Positions 52,177-61,003 of a DNA stretch of 64,000 bases are shown in pieces. The position numbers and the translations under genes are program-made. This stretch comes from Halomontanus rarus (GTDB lineage Archaea > Halobacteriota > Halobacteria > Halobacteriales > Natrialbaceae), in contig NZ_CP071597.1 in the NCBI RefSeq assembly GCF_017357405.1, forward strand, positions 1,426,001 to 1,490,000, written 5' to 3'. A model generated the notes under the pieces. The model saw nothing but the letters and a program-made list of their open reading frames with translations. It had not been told where the DNA came from and ran no database searches. Every line of letters begins with the position of its first letter. Position 1 is the stretch's first letter.

Positions 52177-54798
52177 TCACAGCTCGTCGGACAGTGCGAC
52201 GACGTCGTCGTAGTCGATGCGGCCGTTCTCGTTGAAGTCGAAGGCGCCGTCGTTCAACTGGACGGACTCGTCCTCGAGGTGCTCGAACAGGAGCACGACG
52301 TCGTCGTAGTCGAGTCGACCGTTGCCGTTGACGTCCTCGAACAGTCCGTCGCCGTCGACGTCGGTCGGAGCTCTGCCGGAACCGGAGCCGCCGCCGATCG
52401 ACGGCGGTCCGGTGACGACGATACCCGGACGGGGCTGTGGTTCGATCGGCGTTCCTGAATCGTCGTCCATCGCGTGGACGTCGATCGTGATGTCGGTCGT
52501 CCCCGTCCCGGTTCCCTCGAGTTCGAGCGTCGCCAGCGTCCCCTCCTCGAGGCCGGCCTCGAACTCGTCGTCGAGGTCGGCGAAGCGGAACGCGACGCTC
52601 GAGCCGTCGTCGCCGACGGCCGGGTCCGCAGTGAGTTCGAGCGCGTCGTGGTAGCTGGCGTCGACGATCTCGGCGACGTCGGCGTGTTCGACCGAGACGG
52701 TGACGCGGCCGCCCGCGAGGCCGTCGGGGATCCGTGAGAGCGTCAGGTCGACCTCGCCGGTCGCGTCGTGACTGACCGCCAGCGAGTCGACGCGAAGCGT
52801 CGCCGGCGGTTCGTAGACCCACATGGCGTCGTTGGGGTACGAACGGCCGAAGCTTCCCTTGTCCTCACAGAGGAGGACGCGGCCGTCGTCCATGACCATC
52901 ACGTTGTCGACGTTGATCAGCGACGCGTCCTTCAGGGACTCGGCGTCGCTCGCGTTCGGACCGACGACGACGGGCTCGAGACGGGAGACGTCGTAGTCGT
53001 CCTCGAGTTCCGCGCGGTAGACGACGCCGCTGTCGACCTCGTCGAACCGGAGGTCACCCCGGTCGTCGGTCATGTAGCCGCCGAGCGACGAGATACCGAA
53101 GTAGACGAAGTCGCCAGGTTCGGCCTCGTCGTGGGAGTCGATCCCCTCGGCTTTGTTGAACTCGACGCTGGCACCGATCTCCTTCGCCGCCGCGCGGGTC
53201 TCGAGGAAGGGAACGCGACGCAGGTCCTCGTCGACGCCGTCGGGACCGCGCTCGTCGTACTGGGCGGCCCACTCGACGATCTCCTCGTCGGTGATGTAGT
53301 CCCGGTTGCCGTCGATCGCCACCGTCTCGTCCGCTTCCATCAGGGCCCCCTCGAGGTCTTCCCGCCAGTCGGTCTCGGCGTGGGTCTCGAGGTAGTCGAC
53401 CTGCGTGACGTCGTCGTAGTCGGCGATCCAGGACTCGATCTCGGCGTTACTCGCCGTTCCCAACTCGAGCCACTCGACCTCGAGGTCCGTCTCGGCGACG
53501 GGCCCCTCGCCGACCTCCGTCGCTTTCATCGCGGACAGCGTACCGCGGACGTCCGCGCGGGTCTCGTACTCGGGGATCGGCTCGTCGGCGACGAACTTGT
53601 AGATCCCCTTCGCGCCGCCGTCGGAGGCGAGGTAGACGGTCTTCTCGTCGGCGAGGACCTCGGGACACTCCCAGGCGGCCCGGCCGAAGACGTGGTGCTT
53701 GACCGGGACCGGGTCGTCGCTCGCCGGCTCGGTGATCTCGACGATGTGGCCGTAGCGATAGCGGTTGGGGAACACGTCGCCGATCGGCTCCCGCGTGTTC
53801 TCACCCTCGACCCGATCGACGGGCTCCGCACCGAGGTAGTAGGCGAGCTTCTCGGTGCCGGTGTTCGCCCAGATACCCATCGGCGTCCAGGCGTCGTCGC
53901 CGAAGATGTCCTCGAGCGCGCTCGGGAGCTCGCCCACGTTGGGGCGGTTCCAGAACTCGTTGCCGCCGCGCAGCCCGACGCCGCTTCCGGCCTCGACGAT
54001 GTCGCTCACCGTCGCGAGGCCGCCTACACGCGGATGAGCGTAGTCTTCTTCGGCCGAGAGGGGCGTCTCCCACGGGCTCAGGTCCCCGTAGCAGTTGATC
54101 TTCGTCCCGCCGATCTCGCGGAACGCGTCGGTGTTCTCGAGTTCCATCGCGTTCTCGAGGTCGGCCTCCCAGCGTCCGTCCGCACGACCGATCGGCGTCC
54201 GGGTGATACAGCCGGGCGTGGTTTCGTTGTTCGTGAAGAGGTAGCCCTCGGTGCCGTCGTCGTTCGTCGAGACGAAGAAGTTCATGTCGGGGTTGTGTCC
54301 GACTCCCTCGTAGCTCTCGTCGACGACGTCGGCGACGTCCGTCCCGTCGGGGGTCTGCGGGTGGCCCCACCGCTCGGTGCCGCCGTTGATCGACTCGCCT
54401 TCCGCAGCGAGATAGCGGTACTCACCCGCCGAGGAGCGTACCCGGCCCCGTTCGCGCTCCGAACGCGGCGGTTCCAGTTCGTCGAACTCGTCGTTCGTCC
54501 CGTCGAACTCGAACTGGAATCCCTCGATGACGCCGACTCCCGCCCGGTCGAATGGCTCCGGGTTGTCCCGGCTCGGGTGTTGAACGCTGTAGAGGAGCTC
54601 ACCCGTCTCGAAGACGAACGGCCCCGTGACCTCCGCACCTCGAGCCGTCGTCAGGAACCGCTTGATGCTTCCGTTGACGTACGGAGCGGTCAGCGTATCG
54701 TGTTCGTCCTCCTGGGCACTCGTCGCGCCGAGCATTCCGGTCCCGACCGCCGCCGCCGCTGACGTCGCCATCAGCTTCCGCCTGGTAAATTCGACCAT
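52177..54798 (-). CDS. phoX: Tat-secreted PhoX-type phosphatase with cohesin-like and dockerin modules
   Basis: An 873-residue protein. A Tat signal (TRRKLMATSAAAAVGTGMLG) is followed by the PhoX (DUF839) alkaline-phosphatase domain at about 35-690, seen in EGVGHNPDMNFFVST, PRVGGLATVSDIVEAGSG, HHVFGRAAWECPEVLADEKT, and DFVYFGISSLGGYMTDDRGD. About 690-800 is a cohesin-like beta domain (IPDGLAGGRVTVSVEHADV; ASYHDALELTADPAVGDDGS). The end, about 812-873, has two dockerin EF-hand-like repeats: DVNGNGRLDYDDVVLLFEHL and DFNENGRIDYDDVVALSDEL. Ca2+-dependent phosphomonoesterase activity fits the family. This fusion is not something I recognise. Confidence 0.88.
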   Translation of the reverse strand: MVEFTRRKLMATSAAAAVGTGMLGATSAQEDEHDTLTAPYVNGSIKRFLTTARGAEVTGPFVFETGELLYSVQHPSRDNPEPFDRAGVGVIEGFQFEFDGTNDEFDELEPPRSERERGRVRSSAGEYRYLAAEGESINGGTERWGHPQTPDGTDVADVVDESYEGVGHNPDMNFFVSTNDDGTEGYLFTNNETTPGCITRTPIGRADGRWEADLENAMELENTDAFREIGGTKINCYGDLSPWETPLSAEEDYAHPRVGGLATVSDIVEAGSGVGLRGGNEFWNRPNVGELPSALEDIFGDDAWTPMGIWANTGTEKLAYYLGAEPVDRVEGENTREPIGDVFPNRYRYGHIVEITEPASDDPVPVKHHVFGRAAWECPEVLADEKTVYLASDGGAKGIYKFVADEPIPEYETRADVRGTLSAMKATEVGEGPVAETDLEVEWLELGTASNAEIESWIADYDDVTQVDYLETHAETDWREDLEGALMEADETVAIDGNRDYITDEEIVEWAAQYDERGPDGVDEDLRRVPFLETRAAAKEIGASVEFNKAEGIDSHDEAEPGDFVYFGISSLGGYMTDDRGDLRFDEVDSGVVYRAELEDDYDVSRLEPVVVGPNASDAESLKDASLINVDNVMVMDDGRVLLCEDKGSFGRSYPNDAMWVYEPPATLRVDSLAVSHDATGEVDLTLSRIPDGLAGGRVTVSVEHADVAEIVDASYHDALELTADPAVGDDGSSVAFRFADLDDEFEAGLEEGTLATLELEGTGTGTTDITIDVHAMDDDSGTPIEPQPRPGIVVTGPPSIGGGSGSGRAPTDVDGDGLFEDVNGNGRLDYDDVVLLFEHLEDESVQLNDGAFDFNENGRIDYDDVVALSDEL

Positions 54799-55094
54799 GC
54801 GATCGGATCGACTGGTGATTATTTAATGAGGTTTTATAATATATGTATTTATGACTGTGTAGGAATCGAACGTCTATTTCGACTATTGGCGGACACTGAT
54901 CGGTACACCGGCTATTGATCGATCCGTAGCCGTACGTACCGCTGTAACGGCACCTCGTTCGACCTGTCGCTCGCCGTTCACTGCGGACGGGTGTCACGGG
55001 ATCCGGAATTCCTGTCCGACGAGGGCATCTCCACCCATCGCTCTCGAGGAATGAACGAAAGGAAGTCCGCTCGCGGGGGCGACGTTTGGCGACG
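54799..55094. other. AT-rich promoter region upstream of phoX
   Basis: No gene in 296 bases. Reading on the minus strand, TTAAATAA (54821-54828) lies 24-31 bases before the phoX ATG, as for a leaderless start. A further very AT-rich run at 54834-54855 (TTTTATAATATATGTATTTA) suggests a strong or regulated promoter, which fits phosphate control, but no Pho-box-like sequence can be named. Confidence 0.5.
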
Positions 55095-55505
55095 CTACTC
55101 GAGTTGCTGGGCGTTCACTCTGGCCCGAATCTCCTCGGCGCGGTCGCGGACCCACGAGAGGTAGCGTTCGATCTCGGTCGGCGTCGCGCCGTAGAACGAG
55201 GCGACCCAGTTGACGTCGGCCCAGGGGAGCGTGACGAGATACGCGGCGAGGGTATCCTTGCCGGCCTGAACGACCTCCGGCGGGACGCCCCGCTCGCCGG
55301 TTCCGTCCTCGACGAAGCCGTTGACGTCGAAGTAGACGTCGGCGTACAACCGGGCGTCCGCGAGGTCGTCGAACGCGATTTCCGTGTGCTCGGGTGCTTC
55401 GAACCGGTAGCGATCGTCGACTCCGTCCTCGAGGATTCGAACGCCCAGAACGTACTCCTCGACGATCGAGTCGTCGGTTGCGGGGGTGGTATCGTGCGTG
55501 GACAT
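55095..55505 (-). CDS. Uncharacterised acidic protein
   Basis: A 136-residue cytoplasmic protein. A Ser/Thr/Asp-rich head is followed by a mixed alpha/beta section (VEEYVLGVRILEDGVDDRY, EAPEHTEIAFDDLADARLY, YLVTLPWADVNWVASFYG) and a helical end with EIERYLSWVRDRAEEIRARV. No family was recognised, but its conserved-looking aromatic core and regular codon use mark a real gene. Start ATG 55505 begins MSTHDTTPATDDSIVEE; longer readings run into repeat-like sequence. Confidence 0.7.
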   Translation of the reverse strand: MSTHDTTPATDDSIVEEYVLGVRILEDGVDDRYRFEAPEHTEIAFDDLADARLYADVYFDVNGFVEDGTGERGVPPEVVQAGKDTLAAYLVTLPWADVNWVASFYGATPTEIERYLSWVRDRAEEIRARVNAQQLE

Positions 55506-55829
55506 ATCGGTCGTTCCAAAAGGAACGGAGCGAGAACCGGTATTGAACGTTGATATGAGAGCTATAGTTCGCTCGTGAACGCACCGGAGCGCTATGGTCA
55601 CCACTAAAATCACTGCACAGCCGGTCGCACGACGAGAGTGTGGTTCGAAGCGCACTGTGAGCGAGCACCGCGGACCGTACGATAGGTGTTCGGCGTACAC
55701 TATGAGCGAACACTGCGTACCGTGCGATGAGTGTGTGAATCGTTTCAGTCGACACTCGATAGTCGATAGTCGCCCTTCGAACCACCCACTACCGAGGAGG
55801 AGAGAACGATCGACGAGCGATCGAGGCGC
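55506..55829. other. Spacer with imperfect direct repeats
   Basis: No supported gene in 324 bases. Two imperfect copies of a 37-base unit stand at 55653-55689 and 55698-55734 (30 of 37 positions match), each containing GAGCGA-CAC-GCG-CCGT-CGAT spaced alike. Confidence 0.5.
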
Positions 55830-55994
55830 TCAGAAGATCGGCAATCCGACGAGCGCGTCTCGAAATACGACGAGCGCGATCCCCGCCGCCACGACGACGA
55901 CCGTCCAGACCATCATGATGCGGATGATTTCGCGGGTGAACTCTTCGTCGTCGCTGGCCATGAGTGATTCACTGCCACTCGTATCGTGATCCAT
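55830..55994 (-). CDS. Small single-pass membrane protein
   Basis: A 54-residue protein from ATG 55994 (an internal ATG 11 codons later is an alternative). An acidic head is followed by an amphipathic helix (EEFTREIIRIMMVW) and one hydrophobic segment (TVVVVAAGIALVVF), ending RDALVGLPIF. The pattern is that of many short haloarchaeal membrane proteins; its function is unknown. Confidence 0.65.
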   Translation of the reverse strand: MDHDTSGSESLMASDDEEFTREIIRIMMVWTVVVVAAGIALVVFRDALVGLPIF

Positions 55995-56147
55995 ATCTCG
56001 AGGTTCCGACTCACGTATTATATACTCCTCGGTCAGTCACGTTTCCATGACTGTCATTCACACGCATTCAGAACCGTACGATCACGGCCGAACGTCGCAC
56101 GAGCACAGAGCGCAGAGCGCTCGATGGAGTGGCGACACCAGCCGGTT

Positions 56148-57662
56148 CTACTCGAGGAGCATCTCCCCGGTCATCTCCGGGGGCTGGCGAACGCCGATCA
56201 ACTCGAGCATCGTCGGCGCGATGTCCGCGAGCGTCCCGCCGTCGCGGACCGTCCTTCCGCCGCCGGTTCCGTCGGGGGCGAGATAGACGAACGGCACGTC
56301 GTTGTACGTGTGCGCCGTGTGCGGTTCCTCCTCAGTTCCCATATCGTCGGCGTTCCCGTGATCCGCGGTGACGAGGACGTGTGCGCCGGCGGCCTCGAGG
56401 GCCTCCACGAGCCGTCCGAGTTGCGTGTCGACGGCTTCCACCGCCTCGACGGCGGCCCGGTAATCGCCCGTGTGCCCGACCATATCGGGATTGGCGTAGT
56501 TGAGGACGAGCACGTCGGGATCGTCCGATTCGACGACCGAGATCGCAGTATCGGTCACCTCGGGCGCGCTCATCTCCGGTTGCAGGTCGTAGGTCGGGAC
56601 GTTCGGACTCTCGACGATCTCCCGGCGCTCGCCCTCGAAGGCGACCTCGCGGCCGCCGTTCAGGAAGTAGGTGACGTGGGCGTACTTCTCGGATTCGGCG
56701 ATCCGAAGCTGGGTCTTCCCCGCATCCGCGAGCACCTCGCCGAGCACCTGCGTCGGCTGATTCGGCGGGTAGGCGACCGGCAGGTCGAACGTCTTGTCGT
56801 ACTGGGTCATCATCACGATCTCCGTCTCCGGCGGCTCGAGGTCGAACTCCCACTCCGGACGGATGTTCGCCAGCATTCGGGTGAGCTGGCGAGCGCGGTC
56901 GGATCGGAAGTTGAACCAGACGACCGAGTCGCCGTCCTCGAGCGCCGGTCCGTCCGTAATTAGCGTCGGCTCGACGAACTCATCGGTCCCGCCGCGGTCG
57001 TAGGAGTTCTCGACGGCCGCCACGGCGGAGTCGGCGGTCCACTCGCCCTCCCGCTCGACGATCGCGTCGTAGGCTCGCTTCGTTCGCTCCCAGTTCTGGT
57101 CGCGGTCCATCGCGTAGTATCGGCCCGTAACCGTCGCGACGTCGCCCGTTCCCGCCGTCTCGACGACGTCCTCGAGCTCCGCGAGGTACTCCCGGCCGCC
57201 GGTCGGCGAGGTGTCCCGGCCGTCGGTGATCGCGTGAGTGACCGCCTCGACGTCGCGGTCGGCGGCCATTCCGATGAGCGAGTGGAGGTGGAGGTGGTCG
57301 GAGTGAACGCCGCCGTCGCTGACGAGTCCGAGGAAGTGTACCCTCCCGCCGTTCTCCTTGGCGTGATCGAAGGCGGCGTTGATCGCGTCGTTCTCCCGGA
57401 AGCTGCCGTCGGCCACGGAGTCCGAGATGCGGGTGTACTCCTGGTGGACGACCCGGCCGGCGCCGATGTTGAGGTGGCCCACTTCGCTGTTGCCCATCTG
57501 GCCGTCCGGCAGGCCGACGCGCCGTCCCTTGACGTCGAGTCTCCCCGAGGCACCTGCGGTGGTGAGCCGGTCGAACACCGGCGTGTGGGCTGCTTCGACC
57601 GCGTTCCTCCCATCGTGCTCGCCGAGTCCCCAGCCGTCGAGGACGATCAGTGCCGCGTCCAT
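56148..57662 (-). CDS. gpmI: 2,3-bisphosphoglycerate-independent phosphoglycerate mutase
   Basis: A 504-residue Mn-dependent phosphoglycerate mutase interconverting 3- and 2-phosphoglycerate in glycolysis/gluconeogenesis. The alkaline-phosphatase-type site is complete: IVLDGWGLGEHDGRNAV at the start, the phosphoserine loop MGNSEVGHLNIGAGRVVHQE, ITDGRDTSPTGGREYL, and the metal ligands VTADHGNADDM near the end. Full family length. It belongs to core carbon metabolism and stands alone on the minus strand. Confidence 0.97.
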   Translation of the reverse strand: MDAALIVLDGWGLGEHDGRNAVEAAHTPVFDRLTTAGASGRLDVKGRRVGLPDGQMGNSEVGHLNIGAGRVVHQEYTRISDSVADGSFRENDAINAAFDHAKENGGRVHFLGLVSDGGVHSDHLHLHSLIGMAADRDVEAVTHAITDGRDTSPTGGREYLAELEDVVETAGTGDVATVTGRYYAMDRDQNWERTKRAYDAIVEREGEWTADSAVAAVENSYDRGGTDEFVEPTLITDGPALEDGDSVVWFNFRSDRARQLTRMLANIRPEWEFDLEPPETEIVMMTQYDKTFDLPVAYPPNQPTQVLGEVLADAGKTQLRIAESEKYAHVTYFLNGGREVAFEGERREIVESPNVPTYDLQPEMSAPEVTDTAISVVESDDPDVLVLNYANPDMVGHTGDYRAAVEAVEAVDTQLGRLVEALEAAGAHVLVTADHGNADDMGTEEEPHTAHTYNDVPFVYLAPDGTGGGRTVRDGGTLADIAPTMLELIGVRQPPEMTGEMLLE

Positions 57663-57859
57663 GTGCGTGGCGTCGTCTGGGGAGCCTAATTAGCTGTCGC
57701 TCGACGGAGGACGCTCGGTCGAACGGTCGAGTGGTGTGTTCTACTCGAGGTCCGCAGTCGTGACTCGAGCCGGAAGCCACCGTCGTGAAAAACAGCCCGT
57801 CGCTCGAGCACAGAGGGGTCGACGCCGATACCAGAGCCGAAACTGACCCGCGACCGTCG

Positions 57860-58099
57860 CTACTCGAGACCCGCGGAGTCGTCGTGCGTTTCGGAACTCG
57901 AGCCGGTCTCGACGTCGTTCGACCCCTCCTCGTCCGAGGCCACGTCTTCTGCCTTCGATTTGACGAGCGCCTTCGCGCCTTTCTTCGCCACGACGACGCC
58001 GACGGCACCGCCGGTACCGGCGACGACCGCCCCAGGAACGCCGTATTTCTTGTACCCGTACGTGGCAGCCTTCTTGCCGGCCGAGAGTGCACCAAGCAT
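57860..58099 (-). CDS. Small Ala/Gly/Lys-rich protein
   Basis: A 79-residue protein from ATG 58099: MLGALSAGKKAATYGYKKYG, a hydrophobic Gly/Val-rich centre (VPGAVVAGTGGAVGVVVAKK), and an acidic Ser/Thr/Asp-rich tail. The N-terminal half is basic, unusual in this proteome. It may be a membrane-associated or DNA-associated protein. No family was recognised. A few bases upstream is the start of the divergent acetamidase-type gene, 115 bases away. Confidence 0.6.
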   Translation of the reverse strand: MLGALSAGKKAATYGYKKYGVPGAVVAGTGGAVGVVVAKKGAKALVKSKAEDVASDEEGSNDVETGSSSETHDDSAGLE

Positions 58100-58181
58100 A
58101 CGCTCACGTAGCGGTCCACGAGGGGAACGCACCGACCCTCCATGTTCAAGCGACTTATGAGTGTAGCGGTGCGAGGACCAC

Positions 58182-58187
58182 TTTATC
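58182..58187 (+). promoter_or_regulatory. TATA-like box for the acetamidase-type gene
   Basis: TTTATC stands 28-33 bases before the ATG at 58215, supporting that start instead of one five codons earlier. Confidence 0.5.
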
Positions 58188-58214
58188 TACCACGGTCGCG
58201 TGCATTGTTTGCAC

Positions 58215-59189
58215 ATGACGACGGAGTACGACGCGGTAGACCACCGAGTGACGGCCGACGACACGACAGTTCACAGCACCTGGAACAACGAACTCGAGCC
58301 GGTGTGTACGATCGAGCCCGGCGACGTCGTTCGGTTCGAGTGTCGAGACGCCACGAACGGGCAACTCGATCCGGATTCGGTGGCCGCGGACGTCGCCGAA
58401 CTGGACATCGATCCCGTCCATCCGTTGACCGGGCCGGTCGCGATCGACGGTGCCGATCCGGGCGACGTCCTCGAGATCGAACTCCTCGAACTCGAGCACC
58501 GTGGATGGGGATACACCCTCGTTCTTCCGGGAGAGATCGGCCACGGGTTGCTCGCCGATTCGTTTCCGGAGCCGGCGGTACACGTCTGGGAGCTCGACGA
58601 CGATGTCTGTCACTTCGTGAACGGAATCGAAGTCCCGCTGAACCCGTTTCCCGGCATCGTCGGCGTGGCACCCGCAGCGGCGGGTACTTACGACACGTTT
58701 CCGCCGCGGTCCGTCGGCGGGAATATAGATATCAAACACCTCACGGCGGGATCGAAGCTCTTTCTCCCCGTTGCAGTCGAGGACGCACTGTGTAGCGTCG
58801 GCGACGGTCACGCCGCCCAGGGAGACGGAGAGGTCTGTGGGACCGGGATCGAGGCCCCGATGTCGGTCACCTGCCGATTGGACGTGCGCTCGGACCGGAG
58901 AATCGAACAGCCACAGTTCGAAACGGACGGCCCGTTCACGCCGACCGGTCGCGACGAACCGACGTTCGGGACCACCGGAATCGACGAGACGCTCCGAGGC
59001 GCGACCGAGAACGCCGTTCGAGGGATGATCGATCACCTGCACGAGGAGCGCGAACTCACGCGCGAACAGGCCTACATCCTCTGTTCGGCGGCCGTCGACC
59101 TGAAGATCAACGAGGTGGTCAACGCACCGAACTGGGTCGTCTCGGCGTACCTTCCGGAAAGTATCTTCCCCGAGGAACGTCGCCGATGA
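58215..59189 (+). CDS. Acetamidase/formamidase family protein
   Basis: A 324-residue FmdA/AmdA family amide hydrolase. It shows the family run: GDVVRFECRDATNGQLDPDS, HPLTGPVAIDGADPGDVLEI, LNPFPGIVGVAPA and NIDIKHLTAGSKLFLPV, with the GDGHAAQGDGEVCGTGIEAP segment and the C-terminal EQAYILCSAAVDLKINEVVN. It would release ammonia from formamide or short amides. Length is near the normal range. The start at 58215 follows TATA-like spacing; an ATG five codons earlier is possible. Confidence 0.92.
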   Translation: MTTEYDAVDHRVTADDTTVHSTWNNELEPVCTIEPGDVVRFECRDATNGQLDPDSVAADVAELDIDPVHPLTGPVAIDGADPGDVLEIELLELEHRGWGYTLVLPGEIGHGLLADSFPEPAVHVWELDDDVCHFVNGIEVPLNPFPGIVGVAPAAAGTYDTFPPRSVGGNIDIKHLTAGSKLFLPVAVEDALCSVGDGHAAQGDGEVCGTGIEAPMSVTCRLDVRSDRRIEQPQFETDGPFTPTGRDEPTFGTTGIDETLRGATENAVRGMIDHLHEERELTREQAYILCSAAVDLKINEVVNAPNWVVSAYLPESIFPEERRR

Positions 59190-59230
59190 GATGCCGAGCG
59201 AGAGAATATAACTCACGCTCGAGCCTCTAG

Positions 59231-59237
59231 TTTAAAT
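59231..59237 (+). promoter_or_regulatory. TATA-like box for the 59262 gene
   Basis: TTTAAAT lies 25-31 bases before the ATG at 59262. Confidence 0.5.
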
Positions 59238-59261
59238 CGGAATACGAAGCGAAAGGCGTCT

Positions 59262-60242
59262 ATGGGACTTCACTTCAGGAAGGCGACGAGCATCTTCAGA
59301 AAAACGATACCGTTCGTTCTGCTACGGTTGGGCGTCGGTCTCCTACTCGGCGTTCTCACGGTCGTCTACTTCGGATTCATCGCCTGGCTCGGGTACACGC
59401 TCGTCGACGCAGGAACGATTTCCGGTGGAATCGCAATCGTCGGATTGCTCCTCTCGGTCGGCCTGTTCGTCTGGGGATGGCGACTGTTCAGCAAGTACGT
59501 CCTCTACCTGATCAAAGCGGGACACATCGCCGTGATCGCACACATCGTCGAGACCGGCGACGTCCCGCCGAATCAGATCCAGTACGGGAAGGATCAGGTG
59601 AAGGAACACTTCGTGGAAGCGAGTACGCTGTTCGCCGTGGATACAGTCGTCACAGCCGTCGTCAAACAGTTCAACGAAGGGGTAGTTTCGTTCTCGAAAC
59701 TCTTCAGTTTCGTCCCGAGTCTGAAGAAACTCGTCCGACTGCTCGGGAAGGCCGTCGCGCTCGCAGCGTCCTACATCGACGAGGCGATCATCGCCTACAT
59801 GTTCGTCGACGGCGAGCAGAACCGGTGGCAATCGGCCAGGGACGGCGTGATCCTCTACGGAAAGAACTGGAAGCCGGTCCTCGCATCGACGATGCTGATC
59901 GTGAGTGGGCTGTACGTGGCTTCCTTCCTGCTCTTTATCGCCTTCACGCCGATCGCAGGGGTTCTCGGGGATCTCTCGAGCGTGTTCGAGATCGCCGGCT
60001 GGGCAGTCGTCGGTGGGATCACGCTCACGGTGTACACCGGCTTCCTCAAACCCTGGGTGAAGACCGTCGTGATCACGACCTTCCTCGTGGAGATCGAGGG
60101 CGAGACGCCGGACAGCGAGACGGCAGACTGGATCGCGGGCAGATCGGACCGGTTCCAGGAACTCGCGAGCAAGGCCGAAACCGAAGAGTCGACGACGGGG
60201 ACCGGACCGGCGGGAGAGGAGCAGGTAGCGGTCACGCCGTGA
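59262..60242 (+). CDS. Membrane protein
   Basis: A 326-residue protein with several hydrophobic segments (about 20-45, 55-75, 80-100, and a C-terminal set near 210-260) and soluble loops, for example VETGDVPPNQIQYGKDQVKE with the following FVEASTLFAVDTVV. The C-terminal tail is acidic. The repeated aromatic and Lys-rich central part (FSFVPSLKKLVRLLGKAVAL) suggests pairing with a lipid or protein. I do not recognise a family with confidence; it could be a transport or stress membrane protein. Confidence 0.75.
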   Translation: MGLHFRKATSIFRKTIPFVLLRLGVGLLLGVLTVVYFGFIAWLGYTLVDAGTISGGIAIVGLLLSVGLFVWGWRLFSKYVLYLIKAGHIAVIAHIVETGDVPPNQIQYGKDQVKEHFVEASTLFAVDTVVTAVVKQFNEGVVSFSKLFSFVPSLKKLVRLLGKAVALAASYIDEAIIAYMFVDGEQNRWQSARDGVILYGKNWKPVLASTMLIVSGLYVASFLLFIAFTPIAGVLGDLSSVFEIAGWAVVGGITLTVYTGFLKPWVKTVVITTFLVEIEGETPDSETADWIAGRSDRFQELASKAETEESTTGTGPAGEEQVAVTP

Positions 60243-60273
60243 GACGGACGGTCGGACGAGAGCCGGACGACGC

Positions 60274-60783
60274 TCAGAGTTCCGTCCGCATCTCGACGAC
60301 GTCACCCTCGACGCCGGTGGACTCGTGGCTGGAAAACTCGTGGGAGTATCGCCCGACGCGCTCGTAGCCGAGCGACTCGTAGAACGGAACGGCGTTGAGC
60401 GACGCCGAGAGTTCGAGCGTCTCTGCGCCCCAACCCCGTGCTCGCCGTTCCAACGCCGCGTAGAGTTTCGATCCGACTCCCCGTCGAGCAACTGCCGGGT
60501 GGACGTACACGCCGGTAATCTCGGCAACCGCGTCCGTCCCGTCTCCGTCGGGGGTGTCGTACTCGAGCGAGGCGAATCCGGCGACGTCACCGTCGTCCTC
60601 GGCGACGACGAAGACGCTATCGTCCGCTTCGATGCTCGCGGTGTAGTCGGCCGACCGACACCCCGCCGCCCACGCGTCGACTTGCTCCTGCGCGTACGCC
60701 TCTCGACCGAGTTCGGTAATGGACTCGACGTGGACGTGTCGGATGGCGTCCGCGTCGGCTGGCACGGCTTCGCGAACCTCCAT
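60274..60783 (-). CDS. GNAT family N-acetyltransferase
   Basis: A 169-residue GNAT enzyme. The acetyl-CoA-binding motif is HPAVARRGVGSKLYAALERR; a later ELSASLNAVPFYESLGYERV is the other family block. N-terminal EVREAVPADADAIRHVHVES is the usual start. The acceptor is unknown. Its start at 60783 sits divergent from the nurA region. Confidence 0.93.
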   Translation of the reverse strand: MEVREAVPADADAIRHVHVESITELGREAYAQEQVDAWAAGCRSADYTASIEADDSVFVVAEDDGDVAGFASLEYDTPDGDGTDAVAEITGVYVHPAVARRGVGSKLYAALERRARGWGAETLELSASLNAVPFYESLGYERVGRYSHEFSSHESTGVEGDVVEMRTEL

Positions 60784-60835
60784 GGAGGGTCCTTCGTCTC
60801 GAGGGCAAAAAGAGCGGCCGGTCGGGCAGACGACG

Positions 60836-61003
60836 GTGTCAGACCGCTTCGCACTCGCCGCGCCGACTCTCGATCACTGGTACGTCGTCGACGACGGCGG
60901 CTGGACCACCGAACACACCGTCGCCTCGACCCGAGTCACGTGCCAACTGGACTGTCGGGATCACTGGGTTTTTCTCGATGCCCTCTGTTGGGGGCGGGTA
61001 TGA
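60836..61003 (+). CDS. Small protein translationally coupled to nurA
   Basis: A 55-residue protein from GTG 60836 (an ATG at 60782 would also be in frame). It reads VSDRFALAAPTLDHWYVVDD, then TTEHTVASTRVTCQLDCRDH, ending WVFLDALCWGRV. It has three Cys and a strand-rich look. Its stop overlaps the nurA ATG as ATGA, so both are made from one message. Unknown function; its coupling suggests a link to NurA and HerA. Confidence 0.7.
   Translation: MSDRFALAAPTLDHWYVVDDGGWTTEHTVASTRVTCQLDCRDHWVFLDALCWGRV

Noticed and set aside
55594..55989. Plus-strand 131-codon frame over the small membrane gene
   Set aside because: Arg/Thr/Ser-rich shadow; the minus-strand frame has a clean acidic head and membrane helix.
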